Notes: generated by a model not told the origin, from the letters alone. A DNA stretch of 64,000 bases from Bombyx mori (GCF_030269925.1 NC_085129.1:20823501-20887500), one strand, 5' to 3'. Shown: positions 52,612 to 63,998, numbered from the stretch's first letter. Program-made: numbers and translations.

Positions 52612-53953
52612 GGGGAGCGAGGGGCTTGTTGTAACAGTTTTCATGAAAACTAATATATCTTGAGATTCATTGATTAATATGCTATTAAATAAAAATAGAT
52701 GAATGCCGTAACTCTTCCTCTACCAAATCAAGTAAAAATAATAACATAACTATTGGTCATTATTTTACAATATTTTTTTTTCTAGAAGAAGTGCGGTGTT
52801 ACAACTTACCTCGTGCTTGGGGCAAGTTGTAACGTCTACCGGGGCAAGTAGTAACGACAATTCTTTGTTTATTTTTAACAAAATTGACATCTTTCTAAAG
52901 TAGGTATTTTGTACTTGTTATCAAAAATCAACTTATATACACTTTTTAAGCAATTTACACCTAAAAATTAAGTAATTAACAGTTTTATTTAGTTAAACAC
53001 TACTTATAATCATCATAGCGCTTTTAAATTACAGTAAGTACATAATTAAATTATTAATATCTATCTAACAAAGTATTGCACTTATATAAGAATCAACATT
53101 TTTTGGGGTTTATTATAATTGAATTCAGTCTTCATCTGAGCTACAATTAATACAAATAAAAGATATAGTGTCTTCTGTAACACATCCTACAAGTACCCAC
53201 ATCTTACAAATGATACACTCGACCCCATCTTCTTTATTTGAATCTGTGTAAGCTTCACCACATACCAGACAATACCACTCTTCTGATTCAGATTCTGAAT
53301 CTGATCATAAAATCTTTTTTTTAACTCTGTCCAGTCCGGTTTTATTTTTTGTTTTTGTTTGATTTACCTTTGCCTTTCCCCTTCCCTTTTCCTTTACCTT
53401 TTTCTTTAATATTGTCATATTTTTTCTGTTTTTTCTTTATCTTTTCCTCATATTTTGCGTCTGCTATTTGTATTAGTTTTTCTTGGTATCGCCTTTCGTA
53501 TAGGTCTAATCTTCGATGACGAAAAAGTTTTTTCTAGACTGTTGTAACACGTTACAACAAGCCCCGAGATTTTGTTACAACTAACCCCATGGTATGATTT
53601 TTAACATTTATCAAGATAACTATTTAAACAATTTGGCGATCTTAAAAACTGTTACACATTATCAGAGATAGATAAATTTGAATTTAATTAAAATATAGAA
53701 AGTTTGAAATTAGGCGATAATAATAACGCAAACCAAAATTTTACGACAGTACAATTTTATATTACCTGGCAAAAATGAAGTGCATGAATATTTTCGCTCA
53801 TTACGCTGGTCGGCGGCACATTGGCTATGGCAACATGATGCAGTGCGGTTTATAGGTCAAATCGAGTCAAAGAAATACGCTAATATAGTTTAAGATCCTA
53901 GTGAAAAGGGCCTGTTACTACTTACCCCTGTTACAACAAGCCCCTCGCTCCCC
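52612..53953. mobile_element. Element Y: TA-flanked DNA element inside the mariner
   Basis: 1342 bp with perfect terminal inverted repeats of 26 bp or more starting GGGGAGCGAGGGGCTTGTTG, and TA duplications at 52610-52611 and 53954-53955. Removing it restores the mariner frame LMNRV-LICDS. Words such as GGGGCAAGTTGTAAC recur inside (52819, 52841, 53541, 53574). It keeps only the end of a transposase gene. Confidence 0.85.
53132..53305 (-). pseudogene. Transposase C-terminus with PHD-like finger
   Basis: Frame: SESEEWYCLVCGEAY, GVECIICKMWVLVGC, FICINC, SSDED and stop. This is a Cys-x2-Cys, Cys-x2-Cys, Trp, Cys, Cys-x2-Cys layout as in PHD fingers that end many insect pogo/jerky-type transposases; the usual His after Trp is Leu here. 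Upstream (53340-53540) the same strand is Lys/Gly-rich, broken by a stop. The catalytic domain is gone. Confidence 0.65.
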
Positions 53954-54514
53954 TACACGGTTCATTAGGTTTCTTTCAGTGAGCTCGTGAGGTACCCAAA
54001 TATCGAGCTTTTTGTGTACCCAGTGTTTTTTCAAATGCGTCAAAACTGTTTTGTGGTCAATTCCCAGTTCTTCAGCTATGTTGTAACTACTGATATGCCG
54101 ATCTTGCTTCACTATTTCAAAAATGGCATCCATTTTATCCGTAATACCAGTGCGACGTGCATCTTTGACATCAAAATTTCCGGATTGAAAACGCTTAAGC
54201 CAAATTTGTGCTACTCTCACAGACACTGCATTAGGTCCATAAACATCGCAAATTGTTTTCGCGGCTTGCGTTGCTTTTTTACCTTTTTTGTAGGAAAATT
54301 TTAAAATGTATCGAAATTCTTCATTAGATTCACTCACCTTGACAATAAATAAAAATCACAAATTTTCCTACTTTGAATTTGGTATTATCTTCTTTAAAAT
54401 TTAAACTTTTAATGATACCAAAACCAGCCAGATACAAGTAGTAAAGCCAAAGATTATTTATTACAAGTTCATACATTCTATAATGCGAAAATACCTTTTC
54501 CCCAACCTATTATA

Positions 54515-54800
54515 TTAGATATATAAATGAGGCTGCACGCACGAAAAAGTGTCACGTTCCGCCCGAGCCTGAGCGTTGGCTTGTGACACATTTATCTCTC
54601 TTCTCTCGTGACGTCACAACCAACAGTTCGATTAGTTCCGCTACTGACGTTATCACGTAAAACTACCGTCCGTAAACCGATTTTACAAACAACAAATTAT
54701 TAATTTTAATTATAAATAACTTTAATTACGACATTTCGAATATTTTACAATTCCGGTGGTCACGGTTTTGCCCTTCGTTAGCTTATCTTCGTGTTACTTA
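54515..54800. other. Nothing firmly recognised
   Basis: Contains the inverted words GTGTCACG and GTGACAC around 54550-54590; no gene. Confidence 0.3.
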
Positions 54801-54812
54801 CGTCTAAGGAGT

Positions 54813-57631
54813 TTTTTTGTTTTTTTTTTCCTACCTATGCTGATAGCCTTGAGAGGCTATTTTAGCTTACCCTAGCGTGTGTAGGTGAGCTCACGGGGCT
54901 CAAACCGGAGAGTTGCTAACACTGACCCTAGCAAGAGCAGTGCTTCGCAGAATCTACCACCGGATCGGAAACGCGACCCACTGTGAAGATCCGGCGAGAA
55001 ACTCAGTGGGCTGTGTCTGTGGGTTAATTCGCTCGTCGAGCCCTTCGTTGCAAGCGACGGGTTCGACGAGGACGGTGACCGGTGCTTGTAGTGCCTAAAA
55101 GCACCGTTAATAGATCAGGAGGATCCGTGATGACGTGCTTTGGGCGACGTCGACGGTTTACCATTCGGTCTACAGGATGGGTATGTAGTTTCCAGCGGCC
55201 ATGACAAGAGGGTTCTCATGTCGTGCCGTCTTCTCGAAGTGGCGCAGCGATGCCGACTGACGATACTTACTGACGGGGTTGAGATCCAGGTCATCGTGGA
55301 GATCCACGTTCCTCTGGAACCATGGTGCTCCGACGGCTATCCTGCAGAATCGGGATTGTATAACCTGAAGAGGTCTCAAGTTGGTGCGGGCCGCGTGAGC
55401 GAACACTACGCTTGCGTACGTCATGACGGGGCGTATGCAAGTTTTGTAGTGAGTTACCTTATTACGGAGGGACAGTTTGCTTCGACTACAAAGCATTAGG
55501 TAGAGCCGTCCTAGTATAAACGCGGCACGGTCGCGTACCGTTTTTATGTGGGGACGGAATGTCATCCCTCTGTCGAGGGTGACGCCTAGATATTTGACCT
55601 TCGAGGCCTACGGTATGGGCTGGCCAAAGAGAGTGATGGGGCTAACGGCGGAGGTGTTTGCGCACCTATTAAGGAGCGGGATGCTTGAAGTGGTATTCGG
55701 AGGGCGACCCCTTTTGAATAGCACCGCTTTTCGTGGGATTGATCTCGATTCGCCACTTCCGGAACCACTGTCCTATGGTGGTTGCTGCGATCTGGAGTCG
55801 CCGATGAAGCAACGACATCTTCCTACACGAGTAGTAGATAGCCGTGTCATCGGCGAAGAGCGCTAGATGGGTCTCCGGAGACCGGGGTATATCATTGATA
55901 TACAAACTAAATAATAATGGGGAGAGCGCGAATCTTTGCGGGACTCCGGCAGTCAGTTGACGGGGATGAGAGCGAGTTCCCTCTGCTCGATATCGAAACG
56001 AACGGTTCGACAAGAAGTCTCGTATGATGAGCACGAGTCTGTCTGGCACTCCCATATTGTACAGTTTGTGGAGCAAACCGTTTTGCCAGACTTTATCGAA
56101 CGCCTTCGCGATATCGAAGAAGAGGGCGCCGGTCGGGATTTGTTTACGCCTATTTAGCGCTATTAAGATGTGCTCCGTGAGGCGGTGCACTTTTTGTACG
56201 CACGAGTGTTTAGCGCGGGATCCAAACTGCTCGTCTATAAGAATTTTATTCGCGGTAACGAAGTTCCAGAGGCGTTTCCGAAGGAGCCGTTCGTAAATTT
56301 TGCCCATCGCTGGGAGGAGACTAATCGGACGGTAACTAGCGGTTTCGTTTTTCGGTTTGCCCGGCTTGTGTATACCGATAACGTCAGCTTATTTCCACAC
56401 CGCGGGAAAGATGCAGTGCGTCATAGCGGCATTTAAAATGGTAGCCAACATTGCTATCAGTTGGGCTGGTGAAAGTTATAGCGCGCGGTTGCGGATGCCA
56501 TCGGAGCCGGGTGCTTTCTTAGGTTGGAGGTTGTGGATCGAGTCTCTAACTTTGTCAGTGGTAAAGGGGGGTAACGCGTCCGAGGGCGGCAGGGAAGCTC
56601 TGCGCTCGACCTCCCTGTCGAGTAACTCGGTGTGTTCGGGGTCCGCGTATTGAGTGCTGGTGGTGCAGTGCTCTTGCAGTGCATCGGCCAGCAGCTCTGC
56701 CTTGTTATCGTCATCGAATGCCGGTGGTTGGCCTGAAGGGCGTACGAGGGGAGGCATAGTAGCGGTAGTTTCGGATTTGAGAGTCCTAGCTAGTCGCCAG
56801 TATGCTTGGTGAGAGGGCGCGAGTTCTTCTAAATCTATCTAAAAACTATCCCAATTCTCATTTCGGGCGTCGCTTAGGCGAGATTTGACATCCCGCTGTA
56901 GACGACGCATCCGAATCCGGTTTGAATGTGTGGGAAGTCGATCGTAGGCCCCGATTGCCGCGTTTCTAACTCTTAAGAGGTTCCTAAGTTTGGGGGTAGT
57001 CTGATGCGGTGGAAGCTGTCCTCTACATCGACTCCTTTGGAAGATCTTATGATCGCGGAAGAGATGTGATCCGTAATTATGTTTATGGATTCGACTGTGT
57101 CCTCGGGGGATGGAGTTGAATCCGAGCCGCAGGGGAGGATTGGTGGAGCGGCATCAGCTAAGCACGTGCCCAGCTTCTTCCAATCCACCATGGTCCTCGT
57201 AACTGTGACTGGGTTGTGGGGGCGACCGAGCTGCATAACGACAGGTCGGTGGTCTGAGTCGAGTTCTGACATTGCTTCGATGGAACGCAAGCGCTGAGTT
57301 ACGTTCCTAAGCAGTGCCAGGTCTATAGTGCTCGGACGGAGCGCGATGTTATACGGATAACATGTTGGAGTTGGAGGGCCGACTATTTCGAAGGTAAGGT
57401 CGTCTATAAACGCGTCGAGACGCCTACCATTGAAATTTGTACGGTGGCAGTTCCACCTAGTGTGGTGGCATTTTAAATCGCCTGCCAGGATGACAGAAAC
57501 TCCCATGCTGAGCAGTGTCTCGATGTCACTGTTCAGGAGGGGCTTGTCGGGGGGGAGGTAAACGAATGCGTTGACGATCGGCTGGTGTCCCGTCAGCGAG
57601 ATACGGCACACTGACGCCTCGATATGTAAGA
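54813..57631 (-). mobile_element. BMC1-like LINE, 2.8 kb, 5'-truncated
   Basis: T run at 54812-54829, 3' UTR, RT and most of the endonuclease. Flanked by GTCTAAGGAGT at 54802-54812 and 57632-57642 (11-bp target duplication). Longest BMC1 copy in the window. Confidence 0.9.
54860..57631 (-). pseudogene. BMC1 ORF2: endonuclease and RT, broken
   Basis: Apurinic-type endonuclease motifs in the frame 57631-56973: ILAGDLKCHHTRW, STIDLALL, SELDSDHRPVV. RT follows in other frames: KKAPGSDGIRNRAL (near 56480), GALFFDIAKAFDKVW (56130), TAGVPQRFALSPLLFSLYIN (normally PQG-S), LALFADDTAIYYS (55855), then KYLGV..SRMTFRPHIKTVR (55560). Frameshifts near 56970, 56470 and 55700 plus the PQR change make it non-functional. 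Confidence 0.88.
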
Positions 57632-57780
57632 GTCTAAGGAGTAATGGTGGCAAGAGTTAATATGGTCGGAAAAATACCTCGAGAAGACCGCGTTGAAATA
57701 AGTTTATAGTGGTCTTGGTCTAAGATAGACGAGACTTTAACGGTGTTCGAACCCCGTAGTCGGGTACTAGTTTTGCCTTA

Positions 57781-57898
57781 CTGGATGGTGTTGTAATTAG
57801 CGACTCTGACTGTTGCTCTGAGGGCCGTGGATTCGATTCCCGCATCGGGCAAGCATTGTGCGACAAACAGGTTTGCTTGCTCTACGTCTGTGTGTTTA
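57781..57898 (+). mobile_element. tRNA-like SINE fragment
   Basis: Box A-like GGTGTTGTAATTAGCGAC and box B GGATTCGATTCCC, then GGGCAAGCATTGTGCGAC. Not a foldable tRNA. Confidence 0.55.
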
Positions 57899-58346
57899 TC
57901 TATACTAATCTATAATAATATTATAAAGAGGAAAGATTTGTTTGTTTGTTTGTATTAAATAGGCTCCGAAACTACTGAACCGATTTGAAAAACTCTTTCA
58001 CTGCTTGGAAGCTATACTACTCCCGAGTGCTATAATAATCTTTTGTGAAAAAAATTAGGGATCCTTGCTAAAACTCCAATAATGTAACCCGAGGTGTAAA
58101 AAAATTAACTAAAATATTCTTTACATCGCGTTCCCTGCGAAAACTATTGATGATAGAATAAAATAATGTACTACGACTTTGTAGAACACAATGACATCAT
58201 TACTTACAAAAAGTGTCGCGACAGCATATGTCTAACTATTATAGTTATGCCGCAATAAGTGTTCTTTTATTAAAAAAAATAAAACGAAGTCAAATATCGT
58301 TGATTTTTTTGTTAAAGACCCGAGCGGAGCCGGAGCGGGCCGCTAG
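57899..58346 (+). mobile_element. Non-autonomous Helitron H2, copy 2
   Basis: TCTATACTAATCTATAATAA to GAGCGGGCCGCTAG. Confidence 0.78.
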
Positions 58347-58800
58347 TTATCTATATGTCGGAGAAGCCACAATTATTAACACCATCGTCAGACATCATAG
58401 GGGCGAATAGGGTGATCGAGCTATGAGAAATATTGAGTACACCAATCACGTTTGTTGTCTTAGAACCATTTAGAAATCTTCTCTTGACGTTAGCAAACGG
58501 AAACCAATGACAGTTCTTAGGACGGAGGCACCGCTCTTCAAGAAGGCTGATTGGTAAGTGTGATGGCGTCCACGCGCCTCCATCGACTAGGCTCTGTCGT
58601 AACACGAAGTTAGCCGAGCTCCGACGATACCGCGATCGTATCGCCTGCCATCTGCCATCGATCTGCCATCTGCCATCTGCCATCTCTCGGGAATCGTGCT
58701 GCGGTTCGTTTAGCTACCAAACTAATGACCGTCTCCACGTACATATACATACACTTGTGTAGGGTATGTATGTATTTGTAATTTGATTTAAATTTCAATG
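58347..58800. other. Unassigned, with short CTGCCAT repeats
   Basis: CTGCCATC repeats about five times at 58646-58685. A 110-residue minus frame here is low complexity at its start and has no motif. Confidence 0.35.
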
Positions 58801-58804
58801 CACC

Positions 58805-58925
58805 TACCATTACTTTCTCGGCACTACCTTTGGTTAACTGGTAGAGAATGCCTTAGGCATTAAGTCCGTCAATGTAAATATTACAAGAAGTGTAATAAAT
58901 CAAATCAAATCAAATCAAATCAAAA
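58805..58925 (+). repeat. LINE-type tail with (AATCA)n end
   Basis: GGTAGAGAATGCCTTAGGCA TTAAGTCCG, then AATAAATCAAATCAAATC pentamers. Confidence 0.5.
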
Positions 58926-59059
58926 AATTATTATTCAACATAAATGAAAGTACATACTTGTTGAACGTCAAAAGAACTACCGCCAATTCACAAGAACTAG
59001 CCTCCGTCCTGAGAAGAATTGGCAAGAAACTCAGCGGGCATTTTTTTTTTTTTTTTTTA

Positions 59060-59715
59060 ATAAATTATTATTTATTAATTTTTAATATTACATTTTTTTT
59101 TTTTAAATATGAGTTTTTTACAATGAGTATTATAACGTAACAATTACTACAATATTGAAATGCCCGGAGCGAGCAACTATAATTATAACATAAACATAAA
59201 TAATATAAGATCAAAAGGTTCAAAAGGTAGCTCAAAGGGTTTTTATTGGGCCGATGAAAAAAAATATATATGTAGAAATTTAAACGTATATAAGTATGTA
59301 CCTATGTCAGTTTCCGGTACCAATAATCAAGAGAATCCTAAGGGCCAGATGATCGTGCGTGATTTGTCTCTAGTTTTCATTCTGAAGAAATCTCTGTCTG
59401 CGCCGCCGTATCCTAAGAAGTGAAGCTCTATCCCGCATTACTCTGTAACAAGCGTCAGGTGTCGCAAGACATCTGCGAAGCAAACCACGCGAGCACACCG
59501 CACGGAACATAATACAGACTATTACATACGCGACACAGTTAATTACCGCGACCGCACACAGATTTTTCCGTTTATCATTACTACGAATGGATTCGTAAAT
59601 TATACCTAATTACGTACCTAATTGTCTCTTGATCGTTCTAAATTACGACGCGCTTAGTTCATCGATTTACACATTAATAGGAGACTGAGTTAATTGAGTC
59701 ACTCAGAGCTACCTT
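59060..59715. other. AT-rich stretch, nothing firmly recognised
   Basis: An 87-residue plus frame at 59160 starts in simple AT/ASN-rich sequence and is not supported as a gene. Confidence 0.3.
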
Positions 59716-60540
59716 TTTTTCTTTTTTTTTTCTACTTTTTCTAGTAACGTCGAGGGGTTATGCTAGATTCTCCAAGCGAGTAGGTGAGCTCACGGGACTC
59801 TAACCTGACGACGTTGCTGACACTAGCCCTAGCAAGAGCAGTGCTACGTAGAATCTGCCACCAAATCGGAAACGCGACCCACTGCGAAGATTTTTTTTTT
59901 TATTGCCTTTGTAGGCAGACGAGCATACGGCCCACCTGATGGTAAGTGGTCACCGTCGCTCATGGACGTCAGCAATGCCAGGGGCAGAGCCAAGCCGCTG
60001 CCTACTATAAAGAACTCTCCGCAAGCCTCGTTTGAAGAAGGACATGTCATAGCGCTCGGAAAACACCGTGGAGGGGAGTTCATTCCAAAGCCGGATGGTA
60101 CGTGGCAAAAAAGATCTTTGGAAACGCACTGTCGATGAACGCAGCGGTTCCAGATAATATGGATGAACTCTGCTCCGATGGCGGGAGGTGCGATGATAAA
60201 AAGGAGATGAGGGAATCATCTCGAATAATTCCTCAGAGCATTCCCCATGGACCATGCGGTATAAAACACAGAGAGAACCGAAGTCCCTCCGTAGACCCAG
60301 AGGTTCCAAGCGATCCGCGAGAGCAGGACTATCGACCATCCGAACAGCCCGTTTCTGTATGGAGTCAAATGGAAGTAGCTGGTATGAGAAATCCGGTGAG
60401 AAACTCAGCGGGCTTTGTCTGTGGGTTAATTTACTTGCCGAACACTTCTAAGCGGAAGCGATGGGTTCGACGAGAACGATGGTCGGTGCTTGAGGTACCT
60501 AAAGGCTCCGTTAGTGAATCGGGAGAATCCAAAATGACAC
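59716..60540 (-). mobile_element. BMC1-like 3' end split by another LINE
   Basis: 59716-59890 and 60389-60540 form one reverse BMC1 tail (..GATCCGGTGAGAAACTCAGC continues after the insert). Confidence 0.75.
59891..60388 (-). mobile_element. Jockey-type LINE end (third family) with ORF2 C-terminus
   Basis: Minus strand codes QKRAVRMVDSPALADRLEPL GLRRD, LCVLYRMVHGECSEELFEMI, RSFLPRTIRLWNELPSTVFS and YDMSFFKRGLRRVL, ending RRQRLGSAPG-type sequence and a tail CCTACAAAGGCAATAAAAAA. Uninterrupted frame 60339-59950, so a fairly young fragment. Confidence 0.8.
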
Positions 60541-60554
60541 TAAATTAGTACAAG

Positions 60555-60756
60555 CACAATCCTCTGCAACTCTGTACTGATCCCGAGCTCTTCTCGTACA
60601 CAAACAGACACAGATCTGACCTACATCTAGCCTCTAGTCCTATACTACACTACTACAGACACAGTCCTCTGCAGCTCTGTACTGATCCCGAGCTCTTCTC
60701 GTACACAAACAGACACAGATCCGACCTACATCTAGCCTCTAGTCCTATACTACACT
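60555..60756. repeat. Two inverted units of the 105-bp satellite
   Basis: 1.92 units in the opposite orientation to 33346-35693 (CCTCTGC at 60561 and 60666). Closest to the unit type with TGTGTCTGTTTGTGTACGAG. Confidence 0.92.
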
Positions 60757-60949
60757 GATTTGTATGTAAGCCGCGTCATGGATGCGTAACTTCATGTTTA
60801 GAATAGTTATTATTAAATTACATTTTTTCCTGGTTCATAACTCAAAGTCGATAGTCAGATAGCACGGGTCGCTTGCAATTAACTCGAGGTTAATAGTTTT
60901 TTTAATCGAATCCTTCTAATAACAATACGGAGTCGGTATTTCCAACGAA

Positions 60950-61200
60950 ACGTGTAGAACAGCTGGTGTGGCCCGGCAGTTGTTGCCAAGTCACCCGAAC
61001 GTATGCTCAGGCTCCAGGTCTGAGCCAGGATGGAAAGGTTTGCTGACAGCTTACCGAGCTTCCATCCAAAAAGGCTGGACTGCTCTGACACGTCGCGAAT
61101 GAATCTACTACCGGATCGGAATCGCGACCCGCTGAGAAGATCCGCCGAGAACTGTGGCTATGTATTAGATAGCACGTCAAACTCTTCGATCACTTTGACG
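60950..61200 (-). mobile_element. Jockey-like LINE 3' end, second subfamily
   Basis: CTGAGCCAGGATGGAAAGG, CGCGAATGAATCTACTACCG to GAAGATCCGCCGAG. Confidence 0.65.
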
Positions 61201-61755
61201 GGTAGCGTGACTTGTGAATGATAGTTAAAACTTAATGAATAATCTTAAAAATCGTCCGAAATACTTCTGGAATTTTAAGCATAAAACAGCTAATAGTCGC
61301 TCTTTGTCTAACGCAATGAACCTTGGTCCAATAGAGGCCAAGGGAGGACTGGACATCTCTGAATAATTCTCTCAACATTTCCAAAGTGTGTATGATTCTA
61401 GCATTAAGCATGTAACAAGTTGCTCTTCTCATTATTGTAATGTGTCCGGCAATGCATCATATAACATCGTCGAAGTTAGTGAAACCGAAGTTTTAAATCA
61501 GCTGAAGCTTTTAAATGCGGACCAAAGACCTGGCCCCGATTTGATACCTCCTATATTCTTAAAAAAACGTGCTCTAAGTTTATATAAACCTCTAGTTAAA
61601 ATGTATACCAAATCTCTCCAAAGTGGTGCTTACCCCACTCAGTGGAAAATAGCGTATTTAACACCGATCCACAAGGACTGGAGGTTGGATGATATAGCCC
61701 AATATCGACCTGTCTCCATACTATCTGGGTTTGGCAAGGTATTGAAAGCCATCTG

Positions 61756-62047
61756 TCATATATATAAAAATGAATTGTTGTTCGTTGGTCTCGCTAAAAC
61801 TCGAGAACGGCTGGACCGATTTGGCTAATTTTGGTCTTGAATTGTTTGTGGAAGTCCAGGGAAGGTTTAAAAGGTAAATAAGTGAATGAAAATGCTCGGA
61901 ATTAAATAAAAATAACAATTTTGTTTTTCCTTTGATGTGTCTCCCTTCCGGACGGATTCTTTTTGTTTGTTTTAAGTTTATTTTATACAAAAGCTTAGGT
62001 ATTTTATGTATCGATTGAGGCACTACGAAGTCTGCCGGGTCAGCTAG
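61756..62047 (+). mobile_element. Helitron H4, copy 3, in the LINE
   Basis: TCATATATATAAAAATGAAT to GTCTGCCGGGTCAGCTAG; sits after VLKAIC of the RT. Confidence 0.75.
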
Positions 62048-62332
62048 TAGTTAATAAAAAACTCATAACTCATTTCAAACAATCTATGGACACAAATCAA
62101 CACGGCTTTCTGCCTTCCAAATCGACAAATACTAACTTAGTTATGTTTCTGAAATAATTGATACTATGGACGGAGGTGGTGAGGTGCACTCTGTCTACAC
62201 TGGTTTCAGAAAGACTTAGTTAACCACAACTGCCTATAACACAAGCTTGCAGAACTGGGCATCCATGGATCGTTACTGAGATGGTGTGAGTCGTACATAC
62301 ACAACCGCTCGCTGTTGGTAAACATTAAAGGG

Positions 62333-62610
62333 TTTTTTTTTGTTTTCTATAAATAATAAATATATATTTAATAACAATCACGCCACGTTAACTGGTCCCG
62401 TGGTAAGTTCGTAAAGAACTTGTGTTACAGGTACCAGATAACGGAAATAAATGTAAGATTTTTATTATACACATACATATATTTAATATACATCCATAAC
62501 CCTGGAAAATACATTTATATTTATCATACAAATATCTTCCCTTGGCGGGATTCGAACCCGCGACCCCCTTGTGTAGTGACCATGTCACTTAACACTACAC
62601 CAGACGGCCG
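62333..62610 (-). mobile_element. tRNA-derived SINE in the LINE
   Basis: Minus strand: CGGCCGTCTGGTGTAGTGTT (box A), GGGTTCGAATCCCGCC (box B), unrelated body, AT-rich 3' region and A tail at 62333. Different from Bm1. It splits the RT between the SLLVNIKG and HMVPSGVPQG motifs. Confidence 0.7.
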
Positions 62611-63226
62611 TCAAAATTTAAATCTAGGGTGCACATGGTCCCATCAGGGGTCCCTCAAGGGTGTCATCTCGGTCCTTTCTTCTTCCTAGTCTACATCAAT
62701 AACATTAAGCATGTCATCCAATCTAAATTTTAATTATACGCTGATGACTTAAAAGTGTATCGTGCTGTTGAAGACCATTCGGATATAAAATGGCTCTTCA
62801 GTCAGATATCAATGCGATTTACAAATGGAGTACGCAGAATTACATGCACTTAAAATTGCTAAAGTTTAATTTTATTAAATTTACAAGAAATAGGGTCCAT
62901 TTCAAGGCCACATACTTCATAAACACACGCCTTCCAGAAGTCAATACTGTTCGGGACGTGGGCATCATCTTGGATAGCGCATTGAGCTTCAGATCCCATA
63001 CTGATAACATAATTAGCAGGAGCTCTCGGCTTTCTGTTTTCATAAATAGACAAATGAATATATTTAAGCAACCCAGTTTAACCATTCTTATTTACAATAC
63101 GATTGTACGAAGCATTTTGGAATATTGTTGTACAGCCTGGAGCCCTGGCTATCAAGTACATGCAAACAGGATAGAAAGAATCCAAAAACGGTTCCTTTAT
63201 CATCTCGTTTTTAATGATAATATGAC

Positions 63227-63535
63227 TTCCACGGTGAAGGAATAACATCGTGTAATAAAAATCAAACCCGCAAAAACTATAATTTGCGTAATCACTGGTG
63301 GTAGGACCTCTTGGGAGTCCGCACGGGTAGGTACCACCGCCCTGCCTATTTCTGCCGTGAAGCAGTAATGCGTTTCGGTTTGAAGGGTGGGGTAGCCGTT
63401 TTAACTATACTGAGACCTTAGAACTTATATCTCAAGGTGAGTGGCGCATTTAGATAGATGTCTATGGGCTCCAGTAACCACTTAACACCAGGTGGGCTGT
63501 GAGCTCGTCCACCCAGCTAAGCAATAAAAAAAAAT
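63227..63535 (+). mobile_element. Bm1 SINE ending the LINE remnant
   Basis: GACTTCCACGGTGAAGGAAT to AAGCAATAAAAAAAAA. Confidence 0.9.
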
Positions 63536-63558
63536 ACTATCTAGGTATACTAATATTA

Positions 63559-63998
63559 TCTATACTAATATTATAAAGAGGAAAGATTTGTTTGTTTGTT
63601 TGTATTGTAATAGGCTCCGAAACTACTGAACCGATTTGAAAAATTCTTTCACTGTTTGGAAGCTACACTATTCCCGAGTGCCATAGGCAATCTTTTTTGA
63701 AAAAAATTAGGGATCCTTAGTAAAACTTCAATAATGTAACCCAAGGTCCAAGGTGTAAAAAAGTTACCTAAAATATTTTTTACATCGCGTGTCCTGCGAA
63801 AACTATTGATGATAGAATAAAATAATGTATTACGACTTTGTAGAACACATTATTATTTACAAAAAATGTCGCGACAGCATATGTCTAACTATTATAACTA
63901 TGCCACAATAAGTGTTCTTTTATTTAAAAAATTATAAAAGCGTCAAATATCGTTGAAATTTTTGTTATAGACCCGAGCGGAGCCTGAGTGGGTCACTG
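63559..63998 (+). mobile_element. Non-autonomous Helitron H2, copy 3
   Basis: TCTATACTAATATTATAAAG to GTGGGTCACTGG; the end CTGG differs from CTAG of copies 1 and 2 but still fits the CTRR rule. Confidence 0.75.

Larger units (their letters stand above)
51990..54337 (-). pseudogene. Mariner transposase, broken
   Basis: N-terminal part from 54337: MSESNEEFRYILKFSYKKGK with two helix-turn-helix segments (KTICDVYGPNAVSVRVAQIW; ISSYNIAEELGIDHKTVLTH). It is cut by element Y at LMNRV, then resumes LICDSLLRRNE, LKKLITGDEKWITY (first Asp), frameshifts to VRLCVWWDWKGIIHYELLPP, then VVFHHDNARPH (second Asp) and YSPDLAPSD (third Asp), i.e. DD34D. Several frameshifts and stops follow. Normal family length is about 345 residues. 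Confidence 0.88.
51914..54510 (-). mobile_element. Mariner transposon, dead
   Basis: Terminal inverted repeats AGGTTGGGGAAAAAGTTTCT and (reverse) AGGTTGGGGAAAAGGTATTT at TA sites. Element Y interrupts it. Confidence 0.85.
61222..63226 (+). mobile_element. LINE ORF2 remnant with three nested insertions
   Basis: Linker KNRPKYFWNFKHKT near 61240, then RT: LNADQRPGPDLIPPIFLKKR, WKIAYLTPIHKD, YRPVSILSGFGKVLKAIC, (Helitron), NQHGFLPSKSTNTNL, (SINE), HMVPSGVPQGCHLGPFFFLV YINNI, LYADDLKVYR (catalytic Asp pair), VRDVGIILDSALSFRSHTDN, LEYCCTAWSPGYQVHANRIE. Several stops. A jockey/CR1-group RT unrelated to BMC1. Confidence 0.8.

Noticed and set aside
57632..57653. N-terminal MPPLLLR of the endonuclease frame
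   Set aside because: This lies in the flanking target duplication and host DNA, not in BMC1.
58646..58685. CTGCCAT repeats as a regulatory array
   Set aside because: Only about five short copies; simple repeat without other support.
62540..62610. Second tRNA gene on the minus strand
   Set aside because: A and B boxes are present but the acceptor stem does not close and a SINE body with A tail follows.
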